The notes under the pieces: model-generated
The model's input: only the letters and a program-made list of their open reading frames with translations
Database searches by the model: none
What the model was told of the DNA's origin: nothing
Shown: one piece after another, positions 13,801 through 24,337 of the stretch
Layout: the number at the start of each line of letters is the position of its first letter
How positions within the stretch are numbered: position 1 is the stretch's first letter
Made by a program: the position numbers and the translations under genes
Assembly: GCF_932276165.1 (NCBI RefSeq)
Contig: NC_063999.1
Location: 2,048,501-2,112,500 of the forward strand
Length of the DNA: 64,000 bases
Direction of reading: 5' to 3'
From: Plutella xylostella
Taxonomy: Eukaryota; Arthropoda; Insecta; Lepidoptera; Plutellidae

Positions 13801-16800
13801 CCCCTGGTGATATTTGGTGAGGTTTGGGATCAACCCCCCCTCCCCCCCCCTGGATCACGTGTATTTTTTTGGAAGTCTATGTAAAGGCTATTTTTATTAT
13901 TTGACTACAAAAAATATAACGAAAATTGCATTTTGAATTGAAAAACATTTCTGTATTTGCAATAAATCCTATCTACCGTTCAAAGTTTTGCGCCGTTCAA
14001 AATTTCGGTTCAGAAATACCTAGCGCTTTTTGACAAAAATTTATACACGTGATGTCTAACGAGATCCCCCCCCCTCCCCCCTCGTGATGTTTCGTGAGGT
14101 TTTCCGTACCCCCTCCCCCCCCTTTGAGCCTTACGTGATTAATGGACGGCCCCCTATCCGATTTGATCCAATCGGATCCGATCCGATCCGTTTTGAGCCG
14201 ATTCGTTCGATCCGATCCTATTTGACTCAATTTGATCCGATCCCATCCGACACGATCCGTACCCATCGGAACTGATCTGATCCGATCCGATCGGATCTGT
14301 CCAATACGTCCGATTCGGCCGATCTGTCCAATCCGATTCGATCCAATTTGATCAGATCCGTACTATCCGATCCGATTTGATGCGTTCCCATCCGATACGA
14401 TCCGTACCCATCCAATCTCATCGGAACCGATCTGAGCAGATACGATCCGATCCATCTGATCTGTCCGATCCGTCCGATTCGAGCAGATTCGATCTAATCC
14501 GATCCGATCCGATTTGATCCAATCCCATCCGATACGATCCGTTCCCATCCGATCCGTACATATCCGATTCCATCCAATACGATCCGACCCGATTTGATCC
14601 GATCCCATTCCATTCCATTCTATTAACAGCTATCTTAGACTAGTTAACATTAATATTATGCAAATGCATCTCAAAACCATTTTTTCATAGTTTTTAGTAC
14701 CATAAGAATTTTGATCTATACCTACGTGAGTGAGTCAGTCAATGTTAAAAATGAGGTTTTTTGGACATTAATATCTAATTAACCGTTTGAGATACGCTTA
14801 TGAAATTTAGAACACATACATACGTATCTCGCTAGTGTCAATATATGAGCCAAATTTCACACGTTTATATTTAATAGTTTTTGATTTATGAAAGGGGTCA
14901 AAAGTGTCTCGAAATGGTTCGTGTAATATTACACACGGTGCGGCTCGCCAGTTCTGTTTCTCGTACTTGGCTTGACACGCTACCGCGTGTCTAGATCAGG
15001 GCCTCATTTGTCTATAGTGATGGACTGCTGACAGAAAGAGCCCCCTTATCCGAACGGAGAGTTATTTGTAAAAATTGACGTTCATCAGAAAATTTTATAT
15101 TATTACGAAGAATAAAAATATTTGACTTTGACTTTATTAATATGTGTATCTTACCAGGGCATCCTCGAACAAGGCGGCATCGTCTTTACTTTCTTCCCCC
15201 GTCAAGTTGTAGACGTGAGAGGCGAGCCCGCGCGCGATAGTCTGTATGTTTGTGATCAAGTTCAGCACTTTCTCTTCAGATGGCGTGTCGAGCAGCGAGC
15301 CGCGAGACGGGTCCTTGTGGCTCTGGGGATAGAGGTGGTTTTTGTGGTGATGTTATTCGTTAAAAATATGTAGGTTCTTTATAACTGCTATCATATTTCT
15401 TCAACGATGATTCTCTAGGTTATGACAAAAATATTGAAATTAAGACAAAACTTTTCTGATTTCTTATATTACTGTGGTACTACTTATTATATACTTGTAA
15501 CTTTGTCATTATTTGAAAAAAAATTGGCACCAGAACCAAAAATCTAACGCCATCTACCGCCCATGGCCCTACCGTCCACAGCATATTAGGCTGAGTTGGT
15601 GCCTTTTTAACACTCTGGACAGCAACCCGTTGTGTTATTGTTTTTTAGGTATTTTGCATTGCATTTTTAATAAAAAAAAAATTATCTTTATCTTACCTGA
15701 GAAGTGCTAAGCGTGAACGCAGACATCCTCCTGATACTGAATCTCTCGTGTTGCCACGCCAGCAGCTCGTCGGCCAAGTTGATCTTCTTGTGGTTGACTG
15801 GAGTGCCGAGGCGGGACTTGATGCTGTGAGTAGCGCCACCTGGTGTTGAAGATAAAATTGCTTATCTTGGTAAAACTACCTTTAGTATATGTAAATGGAA
15901 AAAACTGAAGAGAAAGACAGGTGCAAGACTTGCACATGTCTTTTTAGTACTAACGTCTCCACATGAACACAATAGAATAGAGTAGAGGTAAAAACTGGAA
16001 AAAATAATAAGAAAACATTTGTTATCGTAGTCTTATAAGTCCTTTTTTCAAAGTCGGTTAAAAATAGGCAATGATATAGATTGTAGATGAAACGCAAAAT
16101 TGGGCATTCTACGGTAACTAAAATTGAAATACATAAATGTTTAGGTATCATGTGTTGTAAAGTGACATAATCTTAATGAATGTCAAAAATAGACTTGTTT
16201 TAGTACTAACCTGGCTTAGGAGGCTTTGATACGTGCATCAGCAGGTCTGGACTGGCCGATATCGCGTCTAGGCACATCACGAAGGAAATGTCCTAAGGAG
16301 AAGAAAATGTGAATTAATAACGTAATTTTGTTTTGATTTAAAAGTACTGATATTTTGCTTGGCTATCTCAGATTATTGGCCAATAGTAACTTTATGAAGA
16401 AGACCGGGGACATTGTTATTGCGCTCCTTGGGAGAGGTCTACATTTACTAATAGTATTTACTGATGTAAATAAATACGTTTTAAGATTTAGAATCAGATT
16501 TAAGTTCGTTCGTCCAGCCCACTGCAGAACATAATGTTTGCCAGCTGTCCTGGAGAACTCACGCACCTCAAACTATATCAATTACCAAATTTTTACAATT
16601 TAATAGATAAGTCTTCAAATACCTGCAGCGTATTCCCATCAGGCGCGTCCAACTGATCGTCCAACCACTTCTTGGTCCCAAAATAATTCAGTCTTGCGCC
16701 GGCGCCGGTCAGAGCGAACAGCAGCGAGGCGCTTCCCCGCGTGAGTGCGCGTGAATAGAGGCGAGAGAATATGCGCGCTAGCTCTAGGAGGGCTACTGTG

Positions 16801-19800
16801 GCTGAGGCCGTGGAGTCTGCGCCGTAGGCTAGGTCCTGGAGGGGAAGAATAGGGATATTTTATTTTATTTTATTTTATGTTTATTCAGGAAACTAACAGC
16901 GCTTATAAAACATATGTGACTTAAGATAATTAATAGTATACAAGGCCAATAACAAGTTCCCACATTATTAACTAATAACAAGTTGTAAACGAAACAAAAC
17001 AAAGTTATACATTTTAAATTCTGACTAACAAAGTGACAAAATACCATTCATAGTTCTACATTAATTTGATGGAAGAAAATCTCAACTAAGAATTATCTGC
17101 AAGTAGAATGAAAAGATAACTATTCGTATTTAATGAATATGATGAGCACTTATTCAAAAAGAAAAAAATAAATTAAGTATATGAACATAATATAAATACA
17201 TACATACATACATACATACAAACATACATAGGTGTAATGTATAAACAATAAAACAATAAAAATCATATTTAGATATTAATTAGTGTTATAGACATAAATA
17301 CATATTTTATATGTAAAATACATAATATATAATAATTCGATACGTAAAATATGCATACCTACTCATAACAGATTAGTTTAAGAGTTAAAGGTTGTATTAT
17401 ATTTACGATTTGCCTTTCAAATTTGGTCAAGTAAGTATAACTTTTTTAATATTATTTTTGAATAAAATTTTTGAACCGCTAAAGATATCTGTATGTTTAA
17501 TGAAAACTCCTGAGAATGAATTGAGTCTTTTAGGTGTACTATCATCATCATCAGCTCTTTATCGCCCACGGTTGGGTATAGGCTTCCTTTTGTATACCAC
17601 AAAATTTTCGGCGTGCTATACCCGATTTGCAACACCCCGTCTTGTACTTAGTCAAATTACCTTCTTAACAAACCGTCAATGTTGGGATGACTGAAGGGGC
17701 AGTTTATGCTGCAAGGTACAAAAGTGTATAGCTACTTATGCAGCTGACTGTACAATGTTATACAACACCAACAGAGAAGGTAGTCTCACCGGCACAAGTG
17801 CGCTGGCGTCGTACTGCGCGGCCACCACGATGGTCGGTCCCGAGCTGGAGCGGCCCTCGAGCTTCCCGTGCAGAGCCACCGGCTTCGAGTCCAGCCGGTG
17901 AGGCGCGCCCGCTGACACCACTGTGGAGAGAGGATTTTTAGTTGTGTTAATCATTATGAGTTACATTATAAGTTAATAAGTTTTATTGGTGTGTGTGCTT
18001 CCATCTATCTATGAGCGTTAGAAATTTTCTGTGCTACCACAAAAAACTTTAAACACTGTTTAACAAGTGTTTAAAACGAAATTAGACAGATTTTGTAGGC
18101 GTTTGACAGCGCTAAACACCACTTAAATACTGTCTAAGTTTTTGTGGTAAGGCCCTTTATGTTTAAAAAAGGGGGCTGTGTAGGGTGGATCTCGCTATAG
18201 CAACATAATGGCTAAAAGAAATATTTATGGGATTTTGGAATTTTCCACTCTACCGATTGTGCTGAAATTATGACCCTGTTAGCCATAGTTTTCGGTATTT
18301 TTACATAATATCTAATCGTTTAAAGTTTATACATCAAAATTTCTTTGCATATTATTGTTTGGTAAGTGAAAGAGATTTTGAAAGAGACTTTTCACTAAAA
18401 ACTGCACAAAGGTTACAAAACCCGACTTACCAATCTGATACCCATTAGACGACACGCCTTTCAACATGGCATCCAGCGCAGTGGCGGAGCTGTCATCATT
18501 TACGATGCTATGCTGTAAGTCCGCCAGGATGTCGTCTAATGGCGGAGACCAGGGCAGGAAGTAGACTGGCGCCGTGAACTCTTGCTGAGTCATCGCCATC
18601 TCTAGAAGTTGGATGTGCTGGGAAGGAGAGGGTGGATTGTAGTGGTTTCGAAAGAAATTTAGTTAATTCTATTATAATTTTATAAAGGCGAAGGTTTGTG
18701 AGTTTGTGTGTGTTTATGTTTGTTACTTCTTCATGTCAGAATGGCTGCACCGATTTTAATGAAATTCCCATGGAGTTCAACTTTTTAAGGCGAAGCAAAG
18801 CTCACGGGAACAGCTAGTATTATTATAAACAGGAAAGTTTGTAACTATGAAGGTTTTCAATCGCCTATATCATGGCTGTCTAAAACATACTGTCCTCTGT
18901 ATTTCTCATGCAGTTTAGCTACTTGGTTTCACTGAACATAAAGGCTATATTCATTTGTTTTGATTATGTATTGCCAACCATTGATTGTTATTTTTATGAT
19001 ATTCATTGTTGGAAATCCATTGTGTTTATGTTAATTAGATTTATGCAGTATTGTTTCTAGTTGAAAGTAATAGACTGTGTTTGGCTATACTATGTATTTT
19101 ACTTGAAGGATATGACAGAAGATTTGGCGACATAATTGGATACAGTGTATAGTTGAACTGAATTTATGAAACCGTCTCAACTGAATATCAAACCCCATTT
19201 TTTACAAATAACATGTTGTGGAAAACCAATTCTCCATATTTTGCCTGACACAAATGCGAGATTCTATTGGGATAACTACTATCATCAACTGCTGGAAATA
19301 GGCCTGGCTTTTCTGGGTATAAGTACATTTTACATAAACTGCCCTCTTTCTTGTCGGGGGTTAACACCAACCTCCTTTTCCTCCTTAGTCAGCACCGTGT
19401 CATTCTTGGGCAGAACGAGCAGCAGCGCGCCGGCCTTGCTCCGGATCTCCATCAGCTGGTCGATGCTGATGTCCTGCACGCGTGCCACCACGCAGTGCCG
19501 GGACGTACCCCATGTTGCCAGCGAGCGGCCCTCCAGGTTGATGCTTGTGCTTCTGCAACCTGGATGAAGATGTGTTTGGTTTAGAAGTGTTGTCAAAATT
19601 ATTGTAATGGTTATCTGAGGAATATAGTTTTAGGTTACTTAGTACAAACTAAAACACTAAACAATCATTGAGTAATACTAGTTATTACTCAATGATTGTT
19701 TATTCTATAGAAATGGATCCATACTTATTTAATAAAAATATAGTTTCTCAGGTTTGGTAACAGTCAAAAGTTCAGCCTCTTTTTCATTGAGCACTAATAT

Positions 19801-20297
19801 GAAAAACCTGAAATCATTAGTGTGGGAAAGCACCTCTTCCTTCTTGACTCATAATGGACTACATGCATTAAATGAACATTTGAGAGTTTCATTCATTTAT
19901 AGGGCTAGACAACAAACTAATGATCCCAACGAAAACACAACCTACTTAGAAATTGATACAGCTGTCACGATTGATAAGATCTTCGTCTTAGATAAGCAAT
20001 GAGAACAAATCAAGCTAGATTTGAACTCCAAAAATACAGGCAACTAAAAATAACCTCACTTTTAGTTGACGAATTTGTTTTGGAAATTGTGACTTAAAAC
20101 TGAAGAAATACTAAATGCTTACCGTGCGGGACTGTGTGGAGGTCGTACTGCTGCATTCTGTAGACCGAAAACTCGTGCGAAGCCGCCACAGGGTTTACCG
20201 GGGACATGATGATAAAAATAGGCAGAGCTACCAGCAAATAGTAGGGCAAATAACCCTTGAAGAGCTCCGCGAAGCCATCAGCCTCGTCTAGCCACAT
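10864..20297 (-). CDS. NCLN: Nicalin (ER membrane protein of the NOMO-TMEM147-NCLN complex)
   Basis: Nicalin is an ER membrane protein with a catalytically dead M28-peptidase-like lumenal domain. It works with NOMO and TMEM147 at the translocon during multipass-protein insertion. Eleven exons on the minus strand keep phase throughout: 20297-20123, 19559-19372, 18617-18431, 17920-17790, 16835-16623, 16292-16211, 15839-15697, 15322-15155, 12814-12715, 11775-11643 and 11005-10864. They give 553 residues, close to vertebrate nicalin at about 560. Exon 1 encodes an N-terminal hydrophobic segment (PYYLLVALPIFIIM) and the family motif HEFSVYRMQQYDL. The last exon carries the C-terminal membrane helix (AVFDLILTLAIIAYLGVVYL) and a short tail ending KAKVQ. 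NLT and NDT glycosylation sequons are present. Introns hold a MITE, a GATCC satellite and RTE tails. Exons 9 and 10 each have an extra copy. It is divergent from the exchanger gene. Confidence 0.95.
11045..11170. mobile_element. Half copy of the foldback MITE
   Basis: This stretch matches one arm of the elements at 25819, 43254 and 44688: it starts tacagggtattgcaaaaa, then ggtatactaagcc, acatgtgcagca and ttggtcacgtgat. The second arm is missing, so it is truncated. It lies in the last nicalin intron. Confidence 0.6.
11190..11345 (-). mobile_element. RTE-type LINE 3' end fragment
   Basis: The minus-strand translation carries GRPPARWTDNLRRVAGGGW and ends VQQWMIVG. This is the usual C-terminal end of RTE-clade endonuclease/reverse transcriptase proteins, and the same signature appears at the end of the RT frame at 52313. 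It abuts the dead copy of nicalin exon 10. Confidence 0.75.
11346..11477 (-). pseudogene. Dead tandem copy of nicalin exon 10
   Basis: About 120 bases are nearly identical to real exon 10 (11643-11775), encoding the same RYLGSVTTSQQQVDKREPEY region and keeping the downstream donor GTGAGG. Near its 5' end an in-frame TGA replaces an Arg codon. The acceptor is gone, replaced by a (TGA)n-like tail of an RTE fragment. It cannot be spliced in as a functional exon. Confidence 0.85.
11478..11636 (-). mobile_element. Second RTE-type LINE 3' end fragment
   Basis: Homologous to 11190-11345 but with a stop in the VQQ region and a terminal TGATGATGA tail (plus-strand catcatcatcatcagc at 11482-11497). 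Its position just downstream of exon 10 mirrors that of the first fragment relative to the dead exon copy. This indicates that exon plus LINE tail were duplicated together. Confidence 0.75.
11822..11978. repeat. Interspersed repeat, copy 2 of a dispersed pair
   Basis: Similar to 4633-4790 over its whole length (shared ggggaagaaaaccaagtg block and ttcaggttctga block). Located in the nicalin intron between exons 9 and 10. Unknown family. Confidence 0.6.
12175..12302 (+). mobile_element. SINE fragment
   Basis: Contains gtgaccatgactgctatgcc, then ggctggggcagatattt and a body ending acccatattacaggctctgc. These match the tRNA-like head and body of the fuller SINE at 33948-34238. The 5' end is lost and the B box is mutated. 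Confidence 0.6.
12348..12447 (-). CDS. Second, open copy of nicalin exon 9 (candidate alternative exon)
   Basis: This 100-base block differs from the nicalin exon 9 used in the main model (12715-12814) at 7 bases, and its 33 codons are open. The encoded peptide differs at only three positions (Thr to Ser, Gly to Ala, Ala to Thr). It keeps an AG acceptor (ccacag) and a GT donor (gtattt), and both copies have the same phase. Because 100 is not a multiple of three, splicing both copies into one mRNA would shift the frame. Use would therefore have to be mutually exclusive, or one copy is silent. The main model uses 12715-12814 because its donor looks slightly better; that choice is uncertain. Confidence 0.7.
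12453..12692. mobile_element. Degenerate inverted-repeat element between the two exon-9 copies
   Basis: The left end (cgtatacagaaag, then acttataagc near 12459-12490) recurs inverted at the right end (gcttataaattt, then ctttctgtatacg near 12635-12685). The arms are about 45 bases and imperfect. It looks like a small MITE lying directly against the acceptor of exon copy 12348-12447. Confidence 0.5.
13746..14153. mobile_element. MITE with GGGGCCGTCCATTAATCACG termini
   Basis: The left end ggggccgtccattaatcacg is repeated inverted at the right end as cgtgattaatggacggcccc (one base short of perfect across about 22 bases). Next to each end is a run rich in C with CCCCTCCCCCC words, also in inverted arrangement. 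CTA flanks both sides (13743-13745 and 14154-14156), a probable 3-bp target duplication. No transposase. Superfamily uncertain. Confidence 0.8.
14157..14622. repeat. GATCC/GATCY pentamer-based satellite
   Basis: About 465 bases of degenerate tandem repeats of gatccgatcc-like words interspersed with gatccgtacccat and gattcgat variants. The array starts immediately after the MITE at 13746-14153 and lies in nicalin intron 8. Long open frames on both strands here (Asp-Arg-Ile-Gly-Ser repeats) are a by-product of the repeat period. Confidence 0.85.
16860..17400. other. AT-rich intronic stretch with LINE-tail-like start and ACAT microsatellite
   Basis: Begins with a (TTTTA)n run and a gtttattcagg block typical of minus-strand LINE 3' tails in moths. 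An (ACAT)n microsatellite lies at about 17198-17220. No coding sequence seen. It lies in nicalin intron 4. Confidence 0.4.
18668..18822. mobile_element. Short Helitron-like repeat fragment
   Basis: Shares ttataaaggcgaaggtttgt, a ctgcaccgattttaatgaaa block and the terminal aaggcgaagcaaagctcacg plus ggaacagct with 10237-10456. It has an internal deletion. Located in nicalin intron 2. Confidence 0.55.
19658..19702. repeat. Perfect 20-bp inverted repeat with 5-base loop
   Basis: Arms 19658-19677 (taaacaatcattgagtaata) and 19683-19702 are exact reverse complements separated by ctagt. It lies in nicalin intron 1. Perfect pairing suggests a recent small hairpin or MITE remnant; too short for a typical microRNA precursor. 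Confidence 0.8.
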
Positions 20298-20489
20298 TTT
20301 GGCGACTAATTAACTGACTTTACTGGGTAATTGATAACTAAAACCAAATTCAATAATATAATCCCATTAGAAACCTTACGTGTGATATGATAAGTCGGTC
20401 AATGACATGACAGGTCAGAAAAATGTTGCCAGACTAAAATATTTAAAAGATTTCTTTTTTTATCTGTGAAGAAACTAGAGAAACGTATA

Positions 20490-21860
20490 GACATAGAATA
20501 ACTAAGTACTACAGTAGTACTTACTAGTACTTATAATGTGGCAAGTTACTTGGCGACCCTCCTTGCGGGGTGAAAGAAGTGGCGGGGGCGAGGTAGCACG
20601 ACATGCTACACACGTAGAAAAGTGTGCCCGGATTAATCTCGCGATAGCTTGTAACTATTTCTGACGTAAGTAAAATTTTATTCTATGAGTGTTCCCGTAA
20701 ATGTCATATTTAGCTTAAAATTTATAGTTTGACAGCATTAAAATTTGGATGTTTACCTTCAGAATATCTACCAATTTGAATTTATTTATGTAAAAGTGTT
20801 TTATTTTATAAATCAATTTCATGTTCACTCTCTGTTTTAACTTGTTCATCGTCGTCGTCATCCTCATCTTCATCATCGTTTTCATTAACTTCAATTATAA
20901 ATCTAAGACAAAAACCAAAAAACATTATACCTACTTTGAAGTATAATGTACTAGAGTACGCCAGTCATATTAGTTCAGTGTACACATATAATATTTTATG
21001 TTTAATTTACATTAAATTATAAATAAACAATAACATACCTGTCCAATACATTGTCAAATACTCTATCAGATTTATAATATTCGTCTTAATTTTTTATGAC
21101 ATGGTCGTCACAATTTCTCCACTTTTCAGGCGAATAATTAGAGAAAAGCAACTCTAAGTCTTTTATCTCTTTATCTAAGTTAGAGTCAATCGACGTTCTT
21201 GCGAGCCACACAAGTTCAATAGGATTTAATTCCGGGTGGTATGGGGGTAGGCGAAGCACGATATGACCATTTTCTTTCAAAATTTCATCAATTTTGTAAT
21301 TTTTCTCTGTGTTTTGCTCATTAATTACTTTCATTAAATCACATAAATTTTGGTTGCTTTCCTAGTTACAAGAACTGACAACTGACGCACTGTCATATGG
21401 ACTCTTCGTCTTTGTTGTTTACTTTTTCGTATCTGACTGCGCAGTACCAACCTTTAGCCGCGTAGCATGACTGATCCGGTACGCTGTTCTACAAGAAGCC
21501 CCTATATTGAGACATTACACGATTTGTTGTTTTTAACGTTATTTTGTTGACGAATTATAGATACCTAATAATAATATAATGATAATATTAAAAAGGCCTC
21601 AACACTCATCCTAAGACTAATGGTCTCAGGATCAATGATCTCATGTGGGTCGCACTCAAATTATGACAGACTATATAAGACATGTGGCCGCCTCGGCTGC
21701 GCGGCCGAGACTGCCGTAACAATGACATGCAGTGCACGCGTTCCCCTCCACCGCTACCCTCCCGCTACCCGCTGTCGTCTTGGGTACCTCGTCCCCTCCG
21801 CGTCTTTCACCCCGCAAGGAGGGTCGCCAAGCAACTTGCCAATCTATAGTTATTCTATGG
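20490..21860 (-). mobile_element. Decayed Tc1/mariner-like transposon
   Basis: Terminal inverted repeats begin catagaataacta at 20492 and end tagttattctatg at 21859. Inside them a second inverted block, ggcaagttacttggcgaccc (20540 onward), is mirrored at 21807-21840. TA flanks both ends (20488-20489 and 21861-21862). The minus strand encodes a transposase C-terminal piece: 21086-21334 has the DDE-superfamily block LPPYHPELNPIELVW with its final Glu, and 20830-20890 encodes an Asp/Glu-rich tail. N-terminal parts and the first two acidic residues are not recognisable, so it is inactive. It separates nicalin from the exchanger gene. Confidence 0.75.
21086..21334 (-). pseudogene. Transposase C-terminal fragment (DDE superfamily)
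   Basis: An open stretch of 82 codons contains IDEILKENGHIVLRLPPYHP, followed by the ELNPIELVW block that carries the third catalytic acid of Tc1/mariner/IS630-type transposases. It continues in other frames or exons toward the acidic tail near 20830. This is a fragment inside the inverted repeats at 20490 and 21860. Confidence 0.7.
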
Positions 21861-21869
21861 TATAGAGTC

Positions 21870-23390
21870 CGATAAAGCTAACTCTGCAACAGAAACAAGT
21901 GCCAGACACAATAAAGGTTTATAGTGGTTTATAGTGATATTGAACGTTAGTTAAAGTACCAGAGTTATAGGTTCCAAGTAAGAGGTTATATTCTGATAGT
22001 TAATAAAAAAAGTTCCAAAATCGACCGATAGATGGTAGCCGGTGCTGTTTTTTTCAGAAACGACCGTTTTTATCGTTTTACATAGACTTCTACATTCTTG
22101 GTATTAAATTGAGAAATCACAAATAGGGCGTGAAACAATGCAGTTTTGAAAAAAAAACGCTTTTAAACCGAAGTTATGATATTTTTTATTGACGGCGCTA
22201 TTATAGTAGGCTACACCTCACTTTCACTTAGATCTAACGCCGGTCATAAAAACCAGAAAAAAAAATCTGTTCTGTTAGTCTGAAAGTGGTCTGAAAGTTT
22301 CGCTAGCGCCATCGTGAGTATACATCGTGAACTGTTCGCTTTATGTAAAGTGTCGGCAAGCGGCGGTGGCGACGCAGTGGTCGCACATCATCATCATCAT
22401 CACGTCCCAAAACTAGTATTTAAGTACAAAACCGTAACTCATAAGGTGGTAGTATAAACCATAGAAGTAATAAACTAACGTTGTAGCACAGATTGAAGTA
22501 ACCTGCCTTTGGAGTTCGGGGTCGATTGTTCGAATCCCGCTCAAGCCCGCCCAAGGAACATAATATTAACTAAGTACTTCTCTAATAAGAAGGGTACGTC
22601 CCCTCAAACACACCATTAATAGTATGATGAGCACTTGTTTTTGCCTATTGTATGGTTGCTGTTTATCCTATTACTTTGTACCAATATTATAAACCCTTTC
22701 ACGAGAAAACGGATTTTTTTTCAGCACATTTTGGAATTTTATAAGGTTTAACGACACCCTGGATTAACACATAAGCACAACCTATTACCTATGTACCTAT
22801 AATAGATCTATGGGTATTTATGCAATCAGGCACCCATATTATATTGTTATGTTGGCCGATGGCCGTGTGTGAAATGTCCCCACATATATGCCACCTTTTT
22901 ATTCGAAGTAGGTTTAGGAAGGTACTTTAATGTGTGTGTCTATGTGCATCCGTACTCTCATATCCTATTTGGACATCTTATCGATATGTTTTTCATAATC
23001 ATATTAATTATTCGTTGGTACTTAGTTTATTATGTAGGTACTTAGATACTATCGAACTTTGTCCCAAAAGAAAATAAATGCTTTGGGTCACAACAAGGAG
23101 GCAATTAGTGCAAACGATATTTTATCACACTTCCGTGCGGCGGGCGGTCCTTGAAGGGCGGGCGGCGCCCAAAAGAATTGGGCCAAAGACGTTAGCTTAC
23201 TTCCGAGTTCCAGGCTGTTGCGGACCTCGGGCGACAGCCTGTCAAGGAAGTTAGCGCGGACCCAAATAAAACCTTTTACTCGACTCAATACCATGAATAT
23301 TTTATACGAATAATATTTCCATTGCCGTCCGACACTCGTGCAATAAATCATTTATTTTAATCTTCCCAAATTTCAGCAAATTTTTATGCA
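21870..23390. other. Region upstream of the exchanger gene with repeat debris
   Basis: No gene is recognised. A tRNA-like B-box sequence (gttcgaatcccgc) near 22527-22540 suggests a SINE remnant. Bases 22687-22790 carry a Helitron-like piece (acaccctggattaacacata, as at 10364-10383). Bases 22848-22896 match the SINE 3' body (atggccgtgtgtgaaatgtc). GC content rises from about 23130. Confidence 0.45.
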
Positions 23391-23647
23391 GACGATAAAT
23401 CTGATCGCTATCGTCCGTCACCTCCAGCGCCGCCTGCCAACTCCGTCCAAGGACATTATCTCGACAAAAAACCCCGCGCCGAGACGCCAAGAAACGAGGC
23501 GTTTTGGCACCGGACCCCCGAGGAAGCGGCACCGAATTGTGATGTTTTGAAATCGAATCGGCGAATCGGGCGGCGGCGGCGGCGGGGGCGGGGGGGGTCG
23601 CAGTGCGGCGGTATCGAGCGGGCGGCGGCAGTGCGCCCAGGGCCGGC
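23391..23647 (+). promoter_or_regulatory. GC-rich 5' region of the exchanger gene
   Basis: Base composition changes sharply from AT-rich to CpG-rich, with long GGCGGC/GGGGGCGG runs at 23569-23600, just ahead of the likely start codon. This probably includes the 5' UTR and promoter. No unambiguous TATA box or initiator could be assigned. Confidence 0.4.
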
Positions 23648-24337
23648 ATGGGCGGTGCGCTGCTGCTGGCGCTGCTGGCCGGGGCCGGCGCGCCCAACGC
23701 GACCGAGCCCGCGCCCGGGCCGCTGGCCACCGCCGCCGCCGACGACAAGCCGCCGCCGCTGTTCCCGCCCGACATATTCACGGAGGAGCAGCGGCGCGGC
23801 GGCGCGGTGCTGCTGCACGTGCTCGGCATGGGCTACATGTTCGTGGCACTCGCCATCGTGTGCGACGAGTTCTTCGTGCCGTCGCTGGACGTGATCATCG
23901 AGCGGCTCGCCATCCGCGACGACGTGGCGGGCGCGACGTTCATGGCGGCGGGCGGCTCAGCGCCGGAGCTGTTCACGTCCATCATCGGCGTGTTCGTGTC
24001 GTTCGACGACGTGGGCATCGGCACCATCGTGGGCTCCGCCGTGTTCAACATCCTGTTCGTGATTGGCGCGTGCGCGCTGTTCTCGCGGACCACGCTGTCG
24101 CTCACGTGGTGGCCGCTGTTCCGAGACTGCTCCTTCTACTCCGTGAGCCTGCTGGTGCTCATCTACTGCTTCCGCGACAACCTCATCTACTGGACAGAGG
24201 CGCTGGCGCTGTTCTCGCTGTACGCGGCCTACGTCATGTTCATGTGCTGGAACCAGCCGGTGGAGCGCGCGGTCAAGAAGCTCATCTACAAGAACAAGGT
24301 GACTCGCGTGAGGAGCACGGACCAGCTGATGCCGACG
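23648..24337 (+). CDS. K+-dependent Na+/Ca2+ exchanger (NCKX/SLC24 family), coding exon 1
   Basis: Plasma-membrane antiporter that exports Ca2+ with K+ in exchange for Na+. This exon gives 230 codons from ATG 23648 to donor GTGAGC at 24338. The predicted N-terminus is a cleavable signal (GGALLLALLAG) followed by an NAT glycosylation sequon and a Pro/Ala-rich extracellular stretch. Next is a membrane segment (LLHVLGMGYMFVALAIV) and the alpha-1 repeat, with the hallmark GATFMAAGGSAPELFTSIIG and DDVGIGTIVGSAVFNIL. More helices follow to about residue 210, then a basic cytoplasmic start. An upstream in-frame codon at 23603 would add 15 residues; 23648 is preferred because it puts the signal peptide at the start. 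Codon use is very GC-rich compared with flanking DNA. The next exon is at 60145, leaving an intron of about 35.8 kb. Confidence 0.95.

Noticed and set aside
13997..14618. Several open frames of Asp-Arg-Ile-Gly-Ser type on the minus strand
   Set aside because: They are translations of the GATCC satellite; the repeat period keeps all frames open.
23302..23894. Long minus-strand and other-frame ORFs over the exchanger start
   Set aside because: High GC content removes stops in all frames. The plus-strand frame carries the exchanger signature; the others are shadows.
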